A stretch of 62,728 nucleotides of DNA, from contig NZ_SNYO01000017.1 of assembly GCF_004363095.1 (NCBI RefSeq), forward strand, positions 1 through 62,728, written 5' to 3'. This document shows, piece after piece, positions 54,451 through 62,728 of this stretch. Each line of letters begins with the position of its first letter. Within the stretch, counting starts at the first letter, position 1. Origin of the DNA: Actinomycetospora succinea (GTDB lineage Bacteria > Actinomycetota > Actinomycetes > Mycobacteriales > Pseudonocardiaceae). A model generated the notes under the pieces. The model saw nothing but the letters and a program-made list of their open reading frames with translations. It made no database searches and had not been told where the DNA came from. The position numbers and the translations under genes were made by a program.

Positions 54451-55568
54451 CAGCGACTTCCCATCAGGTCCGCGAAACGGTCGAAGAGATCGGCGGCATC
54501 GTGCGGACCGGCCGCCGCCTCCGGGTGGTACTGCACGCTGAACGCGGGCACGTCCTCGCAGGTCACGCCCTCGACCGTGCCGTCGTTCGGGCAGGAGTGG
54601 CTCAGGTGGACCGTGCCGGCGGGCGAGCTGACGCGCGCGCCCGGCTCGCCCGCGACCGCGAAGCCGTGGTTCTGGCTCGTGATCGCCACCGTGCCGGTGG
54701 TGTGGTCGACGACCGGGATGTTGATCCCCCGGTGGCCGTAGCGCATCTTGTACGTCTCGAGCCCGAGGGCGCGGGAGAGGATCTGGTTGCCGAAGCAGAT
54801 GCCGAACAGCGGCACCTCGCGGCGCAGCACCTCGCCCGTCAGCGCCACCGCGTGCGACGCCGTCGCCGGGTCGCCCGGGCCGTTGGAGAGGAACACGCCG
54901 TCCGGGCCGCCCTCGAGCAGCTCCTCGATCGACGCCGTGGCGGGCACGACCCGGGTCTCGATGCCGCGCTCGGCGAGCATCCGGGGGGTGTTCGCCTTGA
55001 TGCCGAGGTCGAGCGCGGCCACGCGGAAGCGCGTCGTGCCGACGGCCGGGACCGTGTAGGGCTCGCCGGTGGTGACGGCGCCGGCGAGGTCCGCGCCCGC
55101 CATCTCCGGGCTGTCGAGCACCGCGGCGCGCATCGACGTGGCGTCGCTCAGCGCGTCGCCGGAGAAGATGCCGGCGCGCATCGAGCCGGCCTCGCGCAGG
55201 CGCCGGGTGATCGCGCGGGTGTCGACGCCGGCGAGACCGACCACGCCCTGGCGGGCGAGCTCGTCGGTCAGGTCGCGCTGCGAGCGCCAGTTGGACGGGC
55301 GGCGGGCGGGGTCGCGCACGACGTAGCCGGCGACGTGGATGCGCGAGGACTCGTCGTCCTCGTCGTTCCAGCCGGTGTTGCCGATGTGCGGCGCCGTCGC
55401 GACCACGATCTGGCGGTGGTAGCTGGGGTCGGTCAGGGTCTCCTGGTAGCCGGTCATGCCGGTGGCGAAGACCGCCTCCCCCAGCGTGCGGCCGCGGGCG
55501 CCGAAGGCCTCGCCGCGGTGCACGCTGCCGTCCTCGAGCACGAGGACGGCCTCTTCAGGCCTACTCAC
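54450..55568 (-). CDS. carA: Carbamoyl-phosphate synthase, small (glutaminase) subunit
   Basis: 372 aa. Class I amidotransferase with the nucleophile in [18 protein letters not shown] and the His/Glu pair in [14 protein letters not shown]. It delivers ammonia to CarB. The GTG at 55568 is 8 bases below repeat copy B, whose GGAG sequence is the only ribosome-binding-like motif for this gene. Confidence 0.96.
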
Positions 55569-55575
55569 CGGGTCC

Positions 55576-55621
55576 AGCTCCGCTCCCCTATCGGCGTGCT
55601 CCCCTTGATGTGTCCCGCCTC
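55576..55621 (-). repeat. 46-bp GGGGAGC repeat, copy B (pyrC-carA gap)
   Basis: It fills 46 of the 55 bases between the pyrC stop and the carA start and runs in the same orientation as copy A. It differs from copy A only at two positions. In mycobacteria and Streptomyces a membrane-protein gene lies between pyrC and carA; here only this repeat remains. Confidence 0.85.
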
Positions 55622-55623
55622 AG

Positions 55624-56900
55624 TCACGCATTCACCTTTCCGTCCCGCACCGTCCACCGGCCCCGCAGCATGGTGTGCACCACGGAGGCCGGCATCTCCA
55701 TCCCCTCGTACGGGGTGTTCTCCGCCCGGCTGGCCAGCGCCGCGCCCCGCACGGTCCAGGCCGCCTCGGGGTCGACGAGCGTCAGCGTCGCCGGCTCGCC
55801 CGGGACCAGCGGCCGTCCCTGGTCGGTCAGGCCGGCGATCCGGGCAGGGGCCTCGCTGCACACCCGCGCGACGCCGCGCCAGTCGAGGAGGCCGGTGGCG
55901 ACCATCGTCGTCACCACGACCGGCAGCGCCGTCTGAAGACCCAGCATGCCGGGCCGCGCCGCCGACCACTCGCAGTCCTTCGCCTCCACGGCGTGCGGGG
56001 CGTGGTCCGTGGCGACGCAGTCGAGCGTCCCGTCGGCCAGCGCGCGGCGCAGCGCCTCGGTGTCGGCGGCCGGCCGCAGGGGCGGGTTGACCTTGTGCAC
56101 GGGGTCGTAGTCCTCGGCCGCCGTGTCCGTGAGCAGGAGATGGTGTGGCGTGACCTCCGCGGAGACCCGCACGTCCAGCGTCTCGCGGGCCCAGCGGAGG
56201 ATCTCCGTCGAGCGGGCCGTCGACAGGTGGCACACGTGCAGGCGCGCGCCCGCGGCTGCGGCGAGCATCACGTCGCGCGCGATGATCGACTCCTCGGCCG
56301 TGGGGTCCCAGCCGGCCAGACCGAGCCGCGCCGCGACCGGGCCCTCGTGGGCCTGGGCGCCGACGGTGAGGCGGTGGTCCTCGGCGTGCTGGGCGACGAC
56401 GGCGTCGAGGGCGCGGGCGTACTCGAGCGCCCGGCGCATGATCAACGGGTCGTTCACGCAGCGGCCGTCGTCGGAGAACATCCGCACGCCGGCGGGCGAG
56501 GCGGCCATCATGCCCATCTCGGCCAGCTTGGCGCCCTCGAGCCCGACCGTGACCGCCCCGACCGGGTGGACGTCGACCAGCCCGACCTCGCGCCCGCGCC
56601 GCCACACGTGCTCGACGACCACCGGGGAGTCGGCCACCGGGTCGGTGTTGGGCATCGCGAACACCGCGGTGTACCCGCCCAGTGCGGCCGCGGCCGACCC
56701 GGTCTCGACGGTCTCGGCCTCCTCGCCGCCCGGCTCGCGCAGGTGGGTGTGCAGGTCGACGAGGCCTGGGAGCGCCACGAGGCCGTCGGCGTCGACGGTC
56801 TCGTCGGCGTCGGTGGCCTCGACGAGCTCGCCGTCGCGGACGTACAGGTCGGTCGGGGCCTCGCCGTAGGGGCGGACGCCCTTCAGCTTGATCGTGCTCG

Positions 56901-56904
<4 letters not shown>
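55624..56904 (-). CDS. pyrC: Dihydroorotase
   Basis: 426-aa zinc amidohydrolase that closes carbamoyl-aspartate. The metal motif is [16 protein letters not shown]; further ligands lie in [14 protein letters not shown] and [13 protein letters not shown]. The type I (bacillus-like) form typical of actinobacteria. The GTG start overlaps the pyrB stop by 4 bases. Confidence 0.96.
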
Positions 56905-58522
<1,618 letters not shown>

Positions 58523-58537
58523 TCAGGACTCGCTCCG

Positions 58538-58543
58538 ACACTA
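58538..58543 (-). promoter_or_regulatory. pyr operon -10 element
   Basis: TAGTGT (TANNNT) lies about 70 bases upstream of the pyrR start. It would yield a leader of about 60 nt that contains the PyrR loop. No good -35. It lies in the 315-base gap between the divergent pyrR and bldD genes, which otherwise holds the bldD promoter and no gene. Confidence 0.4.
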
Positions 58544-58682
58544 TCAGCGACGACACGCCGCCCCGGCGGCGCCCGGGTGACGGTCGTCGTCGCGCTGCTC
58601 CACCTGCGGCACTACACGCCGTGGTCCGTGTCCGGACGGAGTGCCACGAGCCACACCGGCGACGATCCGTCCGATCCCCGGC

Positions 58683-58712
58683 TTGACCATGCGACGGCAT
58701 CGGGCGCATCAT
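58683..58712 (+). promoter_or_regulatory. bldD promoter
   Basis: TTGACC (58683-58688) and CATCAT (58707-58712) are separated by 18 bases, a reasonable sigma-70-type promoter about 75 bases upstream of the bldD ATG. No clear BldD self-binding palindrome was identified. Confidence 0.45.
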
Positions 58713-58786
58713 CACTCTCCGTATCGACTTCGCTGAGTGCACGGGCGGGGCGAGCCGGGCGACGCGAGAGGACGGGTGTCCGCCAG

Positions 58787-59281
58787 ATGGGTGACTACGC
58801 GAAGGCGCTGGGGTCGAAGCTCCGGGGCATCCGCCAGCAGCAGGGTCTGTCACTGCACGGGGTCGAGCAGAAGTCGGGCGGGCGGTGGAAGGCCGTCGTC
58901 GTCGGGTCGTACGAGCGCGGTGACCGCGCCGTGACCGTGCAGAAGCTCGCCGAGCTCGCCGACTTCTACGGCGTGCCCGTGGCCGAGCTCCTCCCCGAGG
59001 GCCGCGTGCCCTCCGGTTCGGAGCCCGCCGCTAAGATCGTCATCAACCTCGAGCGGCTGCAGCAGCTGCCCGCCGAGAAGGCCGGTCCGCTGGCCCGCTA
59101 CGCCGCGGCCATCCAGAGCCAGCGCGGCGACTACAACGGCAAGGTCCTCTCGATCCGCAACGAGGACCTGCGCTCGCTCGCGATCATCTACGACATGAGC
59201 CCGGGCGAGCTGTCCGACCAGCTCGTCGACTGGGGGGTCCTCCCGCCCGAGGCGCGCGTCGCCCGGGCGATGGACGAGTAG
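58787..59281 (+). CDS. bldD: Developmental master regulator BldD
   Basis: 164 aa. N-terminal XRE helix-turn-helix (LRGIRQQQGLSLHGVEQKSG, then VVVGSYERGDRAVTV). The C-terminal domain has the cyclic di-GMP motif RGD at 113-115 and RNED at 124-127, the spacing known from Streptomyces BldD. c-di-GMP should drive dimerisation and repression of development genes. Divergent from pyrR, convergent with nusB. Confidence 0.96.
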   Translation: MGDYAKALGSKLRGIRQQQGLSLHGVEQKSGGRWKAVVVGSYERGDRAVTVQKLAELADFYGVPVAELLPEGRVPSGSEPAAKIVINLERLQQLPAEKAGPLARYAAAIQSQRGDYNGKVLSIRNEDLRSLAIIYDMSPGELSDQLVDWGVLPPEARVARAMDE

Positions 59282-59303
59282 TCCCGGCCCCCGGACGTCC
59301 GGC

Positions 59304-59855
59304 TCAGCCGGCCGAGGGCTCGTCGCCGTCGGCCGGCGCGCCGTCCGCTCCGTCCCCGCCCGCCGCGAGCTCGACACCGGCCGGCAGGTCGACGCGGTCG
59401 GGGCTCGGCGGCGCGACGGTGCCCGGTCGCCCGGACGACACCCCCGCGAGCACGCCGTTGACGAAGCGCGGCGAGTCGTCGGTCGACAGCTCGCGCGCCA
59501 GGTCGATCGCCTCGTCGATGGCCACCGGGTCCGGCACGTCGTCGGAGTACCGGATCTCGAACACGCCGATGCGCAGGATCATGCGGTCGACCGCGGGCAT
59601 GCGCGCCATCGTCCAGCCGCGCGCGTAGGACGAGATGACCTCGTCGATCTCGTCGCGGTGGGAGACGACGCCCTCGACGAGGGACGCCGCGAAGTCCGAC
59701 ACCGGCGGAGCGTCCGCTCCGGCGATGCGGCGCGCGAGCACCTCCTGCGCGTCCTCGGAGCGGGCCTCGGACTCGAAGAGGATGTCGAGGGCCCGCTTGC
59801 GGGCCTTGGAACGTGACCCCTTGCGCGGGGTCGCGGGTGAGGCAGGGCCGCTCAC
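59304..59855 (-). CDS. nusB: Transcription antitermination factor NusB
   Basis: 183 aa. The all-helical NusB domain spans residues about 15-145: RSKARKRALDILFESEARS, DRMILRIGVFEIRYSDDVPD and AIDLARELSTDDSPRFVNGV in order. A Gly/Ala/Pro/Asp-rich tail of about 40 residues is extra. It binds boxA RNA in rRNA transcription. GTG at 59855; efp ends one base upstream. Confidence 0.95.
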   Translation of the reverse strand: MSGPASPATPRKGSRSKARKRALDILFESEARSEDAQEVLARRIAGADAPPVSDFAASLVEGVVSHRDEIDEVISSYARGWTMARMPAVDRMILRIGVFEIRYSDDVPDPVAIDEAIDLARELSTDDSPRFVNGVLAGVSSGRPGTVAPPSPDRVDLPAGVELAAGGDGADGAPADGDEPSAG

Positions 59856-59856
59856 G

Positions 59857-60420
59857 TCAGCCGCTCACGCGACCCAGGTAGCGCCCGTCCCGGGTGTCGA
59901 CCTTGACCCGGGTGCCGGTCTCGAGGAACAGCGGGACCTGGATCTCCGCACCCGTCGACACCGTCGCCGGCTTGGTGCCGCCGGTCGAGCGGTCGCCCTG
60001 CAGGCCCGGGTCGGTCTGGGTGATCTCGAGCTCGACCGAGGCCGGGAGCTCGATGTAGAGCGGCACGCCGTCGTTGAAGGACACCTGGACCTCCTGGTTC
60101 TCCAGGAGGAAGCGGGCCTGGTCGCCGACCGTGGCCTCGGGCAGCGGGATCTGCTCGTAGTCGGCGGCGTCCATGAAGATGAACTCGGAGCCGTCGCGGT
60201 AGAGGTAGGTCATGTCGCGGCGGTCGACGTTCGCGGTCTCGACCTTGGTGCCCGCGTTGAAGGTCTTGTCGACGACCTTGCCGGTCATGACGTTCTTCAG
60301 CGTCGTGCGGACGAAGGCGCCGCCCTTGCCGGGCTTGACGTGCTGGAACTCGGTGACGGTCCAGAGGTTGCCGTCGATCCGCAGCACGAGGCCGTTCTTC
60401 AGGTCGTTCGTCGTCGCCAC
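59857..60420 (-). CDS. efp: Elongation factor P
   Basis: 187 aa, three beta-barrel domains. The N-terminal loop [16 protein letters not shown] carries the conserved Lys that in other bacteria is modified; actinobacterial EF-P often functions unmodified. It relieves stalling at polyproline, for which this proteome has clear substrates (for example, the Pro-rich protein at 61609). GTG start at 60420, 14 bases below pepQ. Confidence 0.96.
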   Translation of the reverse strand: MATTNDLKNGLVLRIDGNLWTVTEFQHVKPGKGGAFVRTTLKNVMTGKVVDKTFNAGTKVETANVDRRDMTYLYRDGSEFIFMDAADYEQIPLPEATVGDQARFLLENQEVQVSFNDGVPLYIELPASVELEITQTDPGLQGDRSTGGTKPATVSTGAEIQVPLFLETGTRVKVDTRDGRYLGRVSG

Positions 60421-60434
60421 GGGAGCGCTCTCTC

Positions 60435-61568
60435 CTACGTCTCGTCTCGGGACTCGGGCACGAGGCCCCGGGGGCTCTGTGTGAGGGGCACGGCACCGTC
60501 GTCGGTGACGACGAGCGTGTCCTCGATGCGGACCCCGCCCCGCCCGGCCAGGTAGACCCCCGGCTCGACGGTGACCGTCATGCCCGCTTCCAGGGTAGCG
60601 GTCGCCGTCGCGGAGACCGCCGGAGCCTCGTGGATGACCAGCCCGACCCCGTGGCCGAGGCCGTGCACGAACTGTTCCCCGAACCCGGCGGCGGCGATGA
60701 CGTCGCGGGCGGCGGCGTCGACGTCGCGCGTCGCGACCCCGGGCTGCAGCGCCGCCCGTCCGGCCGCGGCGGCCTCGGCGACGAGGTCGTGCAGGTCGCG
60801 CTGCCAGTCCGCCGGGGTGCCGACGACCAGGGTCCGCGTCATGTCCGAGTGGTAGCCGTCGACCAGCGCGCCGAAGTCCATGGTCAGCAGGTCGCCGTCG
60901 GCCAGCGGCGCGTCGGTCGGGTGGTGGTGCGGGATCGCGGCGTGCGCGCCGGCCGCGACGATCGTGTCGAACGACGGGGCCTCGGCGCCCGCCTCCCGCA
61001 TGCGCTCCTCGAGCTCGCGGGCGACCTCGCGCTCGGTGCGGCCCGCCCGCAGTCCCTGGTTCGCGATCATCCCGGCCAGCGCGGCGTCCGCGACGGCGCA
61101 GGCCTGGCGCAGCGCGTCGATCTCGCCGGAGTCCTTGACCGCGCGCAGGGTCTCGACGAGGCCGGGGGCCCGCTGCAGGTCGCCGTGCTCGAGGGCGGCG
61201 ACGAGGTCGGCGTGGCCGTCGACGGTGACGTGGGCGCTGTCGAAGCCGATCGCCCCGTCGCGGCCGGCCAGCAGCGCCGGGGCGCAGGCGCGCTCGACGA
61301 GCACCGCGAGGTCGGGCGTCTGCGCGGCGGCCTGGGTCGTGTAGCGCCCGTCGGTGGCGAGCACCGTGCGGTCCTCGCCGGCGTCCGCGTCGTCGCCCGC
61401 GTGGACCAGCAGCGCGGCGTTGGAGCCCGTGAACCCCGTCAGGTAGCGGACGTTGATCAGGTCGGTGACGAGGAGCGCGTCCAGCCCGGCCTCGCGCAGC
61501 AGGTCACGCAGCGCGTCGCGGCGCCGCGCGTGCCCGCCGGGCGCGCGTTCCGGACGGGTGGGCTCCAC
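60435..61568 (-). CDS. pepQ: Xaa-Pro dipeptidase/aminopeptidase (M24)
   Basis: Cleaves peptides next to proline. About 377 aa: N-terminal creatinase-like domain ([20 protein letters not shown]) and the M24 pita-bread catalytic domain with metal ligands in [44 protein letters not shown] and GGVRIEDT. Two GTG starts are possible: 61568 (chosen) and 61607, which would nearly touch the divergent GTG at 61609. Order pepQ-efp-nusB is conserved. Confidence 0.94.
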   Translation of the reverse strand: MEPTRPERAPGGHARRRDALRDLLREAGLDALLVTDLINVRYLTGFTGSNAALLVHAGDDADAGEDRTVLATDGRYTTQAAAQTPDLAVLVERACAPALLAGRDGAIGFDSAHVTVDGHADLVAALEHGDLQRAPGLVETLRAVKDSGEIDALRQACAVADAALAGMIANQGLRAGRTEREVARELEERMREAGAEAPSFDTIVAAGAHAAIPHHHPTDAPLADGDLLTMDFGALVDGYHSDMTRTLVVGTPADWQRDLHDLVAEAAAAGRAALQPGVATRDVDAAARDVIAAAGFGEQFVHGLGHGVGLVIHEAPAVSATATATLEAGMTVTVEPGVYLAGRGGVRIEDTLVVTDDGAVPLTQSPRGLVPESRDET

Positions 61569-61608
61569 ACCCGTCAGCCTAGGAGACGGCGGGTCGTACG
61601 GTGTCACC

Positions 61609-62637
61609 GTGCCCTATCGGCGTGCTCCCCTCATCTCCACGTTCGGGCTCCGGCCCTGGGTCCTCCGTGCGCTCGTGCTCACCGTCGTCTACGGCGTCGC
61701 GTCGGCGCTGTTCGTCGCGCTGCGGTCGTGGTCGCCCGACCTCCTGCGGCTCTGGAGCATCGTGCTCCTGCTGGTCGTGGTGGCCGTGGTGATCGGCTGG
61801 ACGGGCGCGGAGATCGTGCTCGACCGGCGGCCGCCGGAGTGGACCTGGTTCATCGCGGCGTTGGTCACGGCGCCCGCCGCCGGGCTCCTGAGCTGGATCC
61901 TGCTGGCCCTGTTCGTCGACGGGACCGGGGTCGCCGACCTCCAGGCCGCGCTCGTCGGGCGCGCCTCGTTCATCGCCCTGCTCATCCTCGCGGCGGTGTT
62001 CGTCGGCAACCGCCTCGGCTGGCTGTCGATGCGCCGCCACGGCGAGGGCGCCGACGACCCGATGCTCGACGCCGACGACGAGGAGATCGCGCGCGAGATT
62101 TCTCAGGACCGAGCCGACGAGCGCGCCCCCTCCGCCGCCCGCGCCGCCGCCCGCGTCGGCGTGGTGCCGGCGCGCGTCGTGCCGGCCGCGGAACCGGCGG
62201 TGGCCGGGGTGCGCACGCCGCGGCGCCGGTCGCCGGAGCGGGTGCCGTCACCCGTGCCCTCCCCCGTGCCCTCGCCCGCGCCCTCGCAGGGTCCCGAGAT
62301 CGCCGAGCGCGAGCGGATGCCCGAGGCGCCCCGGCTCGCCGGCCAGCGCCGGGCGTCGACGGTGCGGCCGGCCTCGCCGTTCGGCGCCGACGAGGCGGCC
62401 GAGACGCCCGAGAAGCCGGGCAGTGACGTGGCTGAGTCCCTCGAGCCGCCGGTCGTCGCGGTGCTGCCCGCGTTCCCCCGCCCGGGCGGCCCGCTGGACC
62501 CGACCGGGTCGCAGCCGGTCGTGGACCCGGACGCGGCGTCTCCCGCCTCCCCCGCCTCCTCCGCGTCTCCCGGGGACGAGCCGGAGCCCGAGCGGGGCCC
62601 GCGCCGCAAGTTCGGTCTGCGGCGCCCGAAGGGCTAG
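61609..62637 (+). CDS. Polytopic membrane protein with Pro-rich tail (Rv2536-like)
   Basis: 342 aa. The N-terminal 140 residues hold four hydrophobic segments (LVLTVVYGVASALFVAL, LWSIVLLLVVVAVVIGW, FIAALVTAPAAGLLSWIL, FIALLILAAVFVGN); the rest is charged and Pro/Ser-rich, including PSPVPSPVPSPAPS, likely cytoplasmic and disordered. A divergent membrane protein next to pepQ is also known in mycobacteria, so the assignment is by position and topology. The GTG is followed by a 20-base copy of the GGGGAGC repeat core, encoding PYRRAPL. The TAG stop forms the CTAG at the right contig-edge repeat. Confidence 0.85.
   Translation: MPYRRAPLISTFGLRPWVLRALVLTVVYGVASALFVALRSWSPDLLRLWSIVLLLVVVAVVIGWTGAEIVLDRRPPEWTWFIAALVTAPAAGLLSWILLALFVDGTGVADLQAALVGRASFIALLILAAVFVGNRLGWLSMRRHGEGADDPMLDADDEEIAREISQDRADERAPSAARAAARVGVVPARVVPAAEPAVAGVRTPRRRSPERVPSPVPSPVPSPAPSQGPEIAERERMPEAPRLAGQRRASTVRPASPFGADEAAETPEKPGSDVAESLEPPVVAVLPAFPRPGGPLDPTGSQPVVDPDAASPASPASSASPGDEPEPERGPRRKFGLRRPKG
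61612..61631 (-). repeat. GGGGAGC repeat core, copy C (at a gene start)
   Basis: The plus strand reads CCCTATCGGCGTGCTCCCCT, identical to the core of copies A and B. It then continues C-ATCTCC, close to the outer part of the repeat. It begins immediately after the GTG of the membrane-protein gene. It lies on the minus strand relative to the GGGGAGC orientation, like the other two. Confidence 0.75.
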
Positions 62638-62638
62638 C

Positions 62639-62728
62639 TGTACTGACCGGACACGTTGGTTGAGCGCGTGTGACGACACGGTCTGAATGATCTTGAGGGG
62701 AGGACCTCTCGGGAGTGCTGTGGAGCTG
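62639..62728 (+). mobile_element. End of an insertion sequence, IS481-like (right contig edge)
   Basis: Perfect inverted copy of bases 1-90. The element tip TGTACTGACCGG follows GCTAGC, a second NCTAGN site, again made by a TAG stop codon (of the membrane-protein gene). The final nine bases are GTG GAG CTG behind GGGAG, compatible with a transposase start running off the contig. Confidence 0.6.

Noticed and set aside
62230..62290. PSPVPSPVPSPAPS-type tandem repeat
   Set aside because: It is codon-level low complexity in the Pro/Ser-rich cytoplasmic tail of the last membrane protein, not an independent DNA element.

Overview
The window is a very GC-rich stretch of actinobacterial chromosome, most likely from a member of the Pseudonocardiales (Pseudonocardia/Actinomycetospora-like). 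This rests on base composition, frequent GTG starts, 4-bp start/stop overlaps, the presence of BldD, RbpA, WhiA, OpcA and the actinobacterial integration host factor, and a gene order that follows a block known from Mycobacterium and Streptomyces. The taxonomic call is inference. The sequence appears to be a whole contig, because its first and last 90 bases are perfect inverted copies of each other. Each copy begins one base beyond a CTAG formed by the stop codon of the flanking gene, which looks like two copies of an IS481-family element at its NCTAGN target.

Layout from left to right. (1) 92-9594: heme O synthase (ctaB), divergent from a plus-strand pentose-phosphate/glycolysis operon tkt-tal-pgi-zwf-opcA-pgl. 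(2) 9632-16750: an accessory block with an HpcH/HpaI aldolase, a MocR regulator bracketed by two paralogous small membrane proteins, an Lrp/AsnC regulator, a benzoylformate decarboxylase-like ThDP enzyme, a DUF488 protein and a stand-alone TrpB2. (3) 16788-25687, minus strand: rbpA, secG and the triose operon gap-pgk-tpiA, then uvrC-rapZ-yvcK-whiA. (4) 25845-35254: a second accessory block with a MetE-like methyltransferase, an MBL hydrolase with a MarR regulator and a strong dyad, a 98-aa unknown protein, a PIG-L deacetylase, a SWIM protein, an SNF2 helicase, a Rieske lipoprotein and a HAD protein. (5) 35272-42905: pyrD, PH-domain protein, ribH, ribBA, ribE, rpe, rsmB, fmt, def. (6) 42981-49925: a mycothiol-dependent isomerase-like protein, a degenerate PriA, metK, coaBC, rpoZ, gmk, mihF. 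(7) 50162-58471: the pyrimidine operon pyrR-pyrB-pyrC-carA-carB-pyrF. (8) 58787-62637: bldD, nusB, efp, pepQ and a divergent membrane protein.

How the genes work together: the window holds much of central carbon flow (oxidative and non-oxidative pentose phosphate pathway, lower glycolysis), five of the six UMP-pathway steps plus pyrD, most of riboflavin synthesis (no ribD), methionyl-tRNA formylation and deformylation, SAM and CoA synthesis, and several global regulators.

The most unusual non-genic signals are: (a) a 46-bp repeat present in-frame inside carB, filling almost the whole pyrC-carA gap, with its core again at the start of the last gene; (b) a 49-bp direct repeat with a perfect hairpin upstream of marR; (c) a 52-bp direct repeat between DUF488 and trpB2; (d) phased AGTGGC repeats upstream of mocR; (e) a two-copy dyad operator upstream of the MBL gene; and (f) a PyrR-binding-loop motif in the pyrR leader. 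No tRNA, rRNA, CRISPR array or replication origin was seen.
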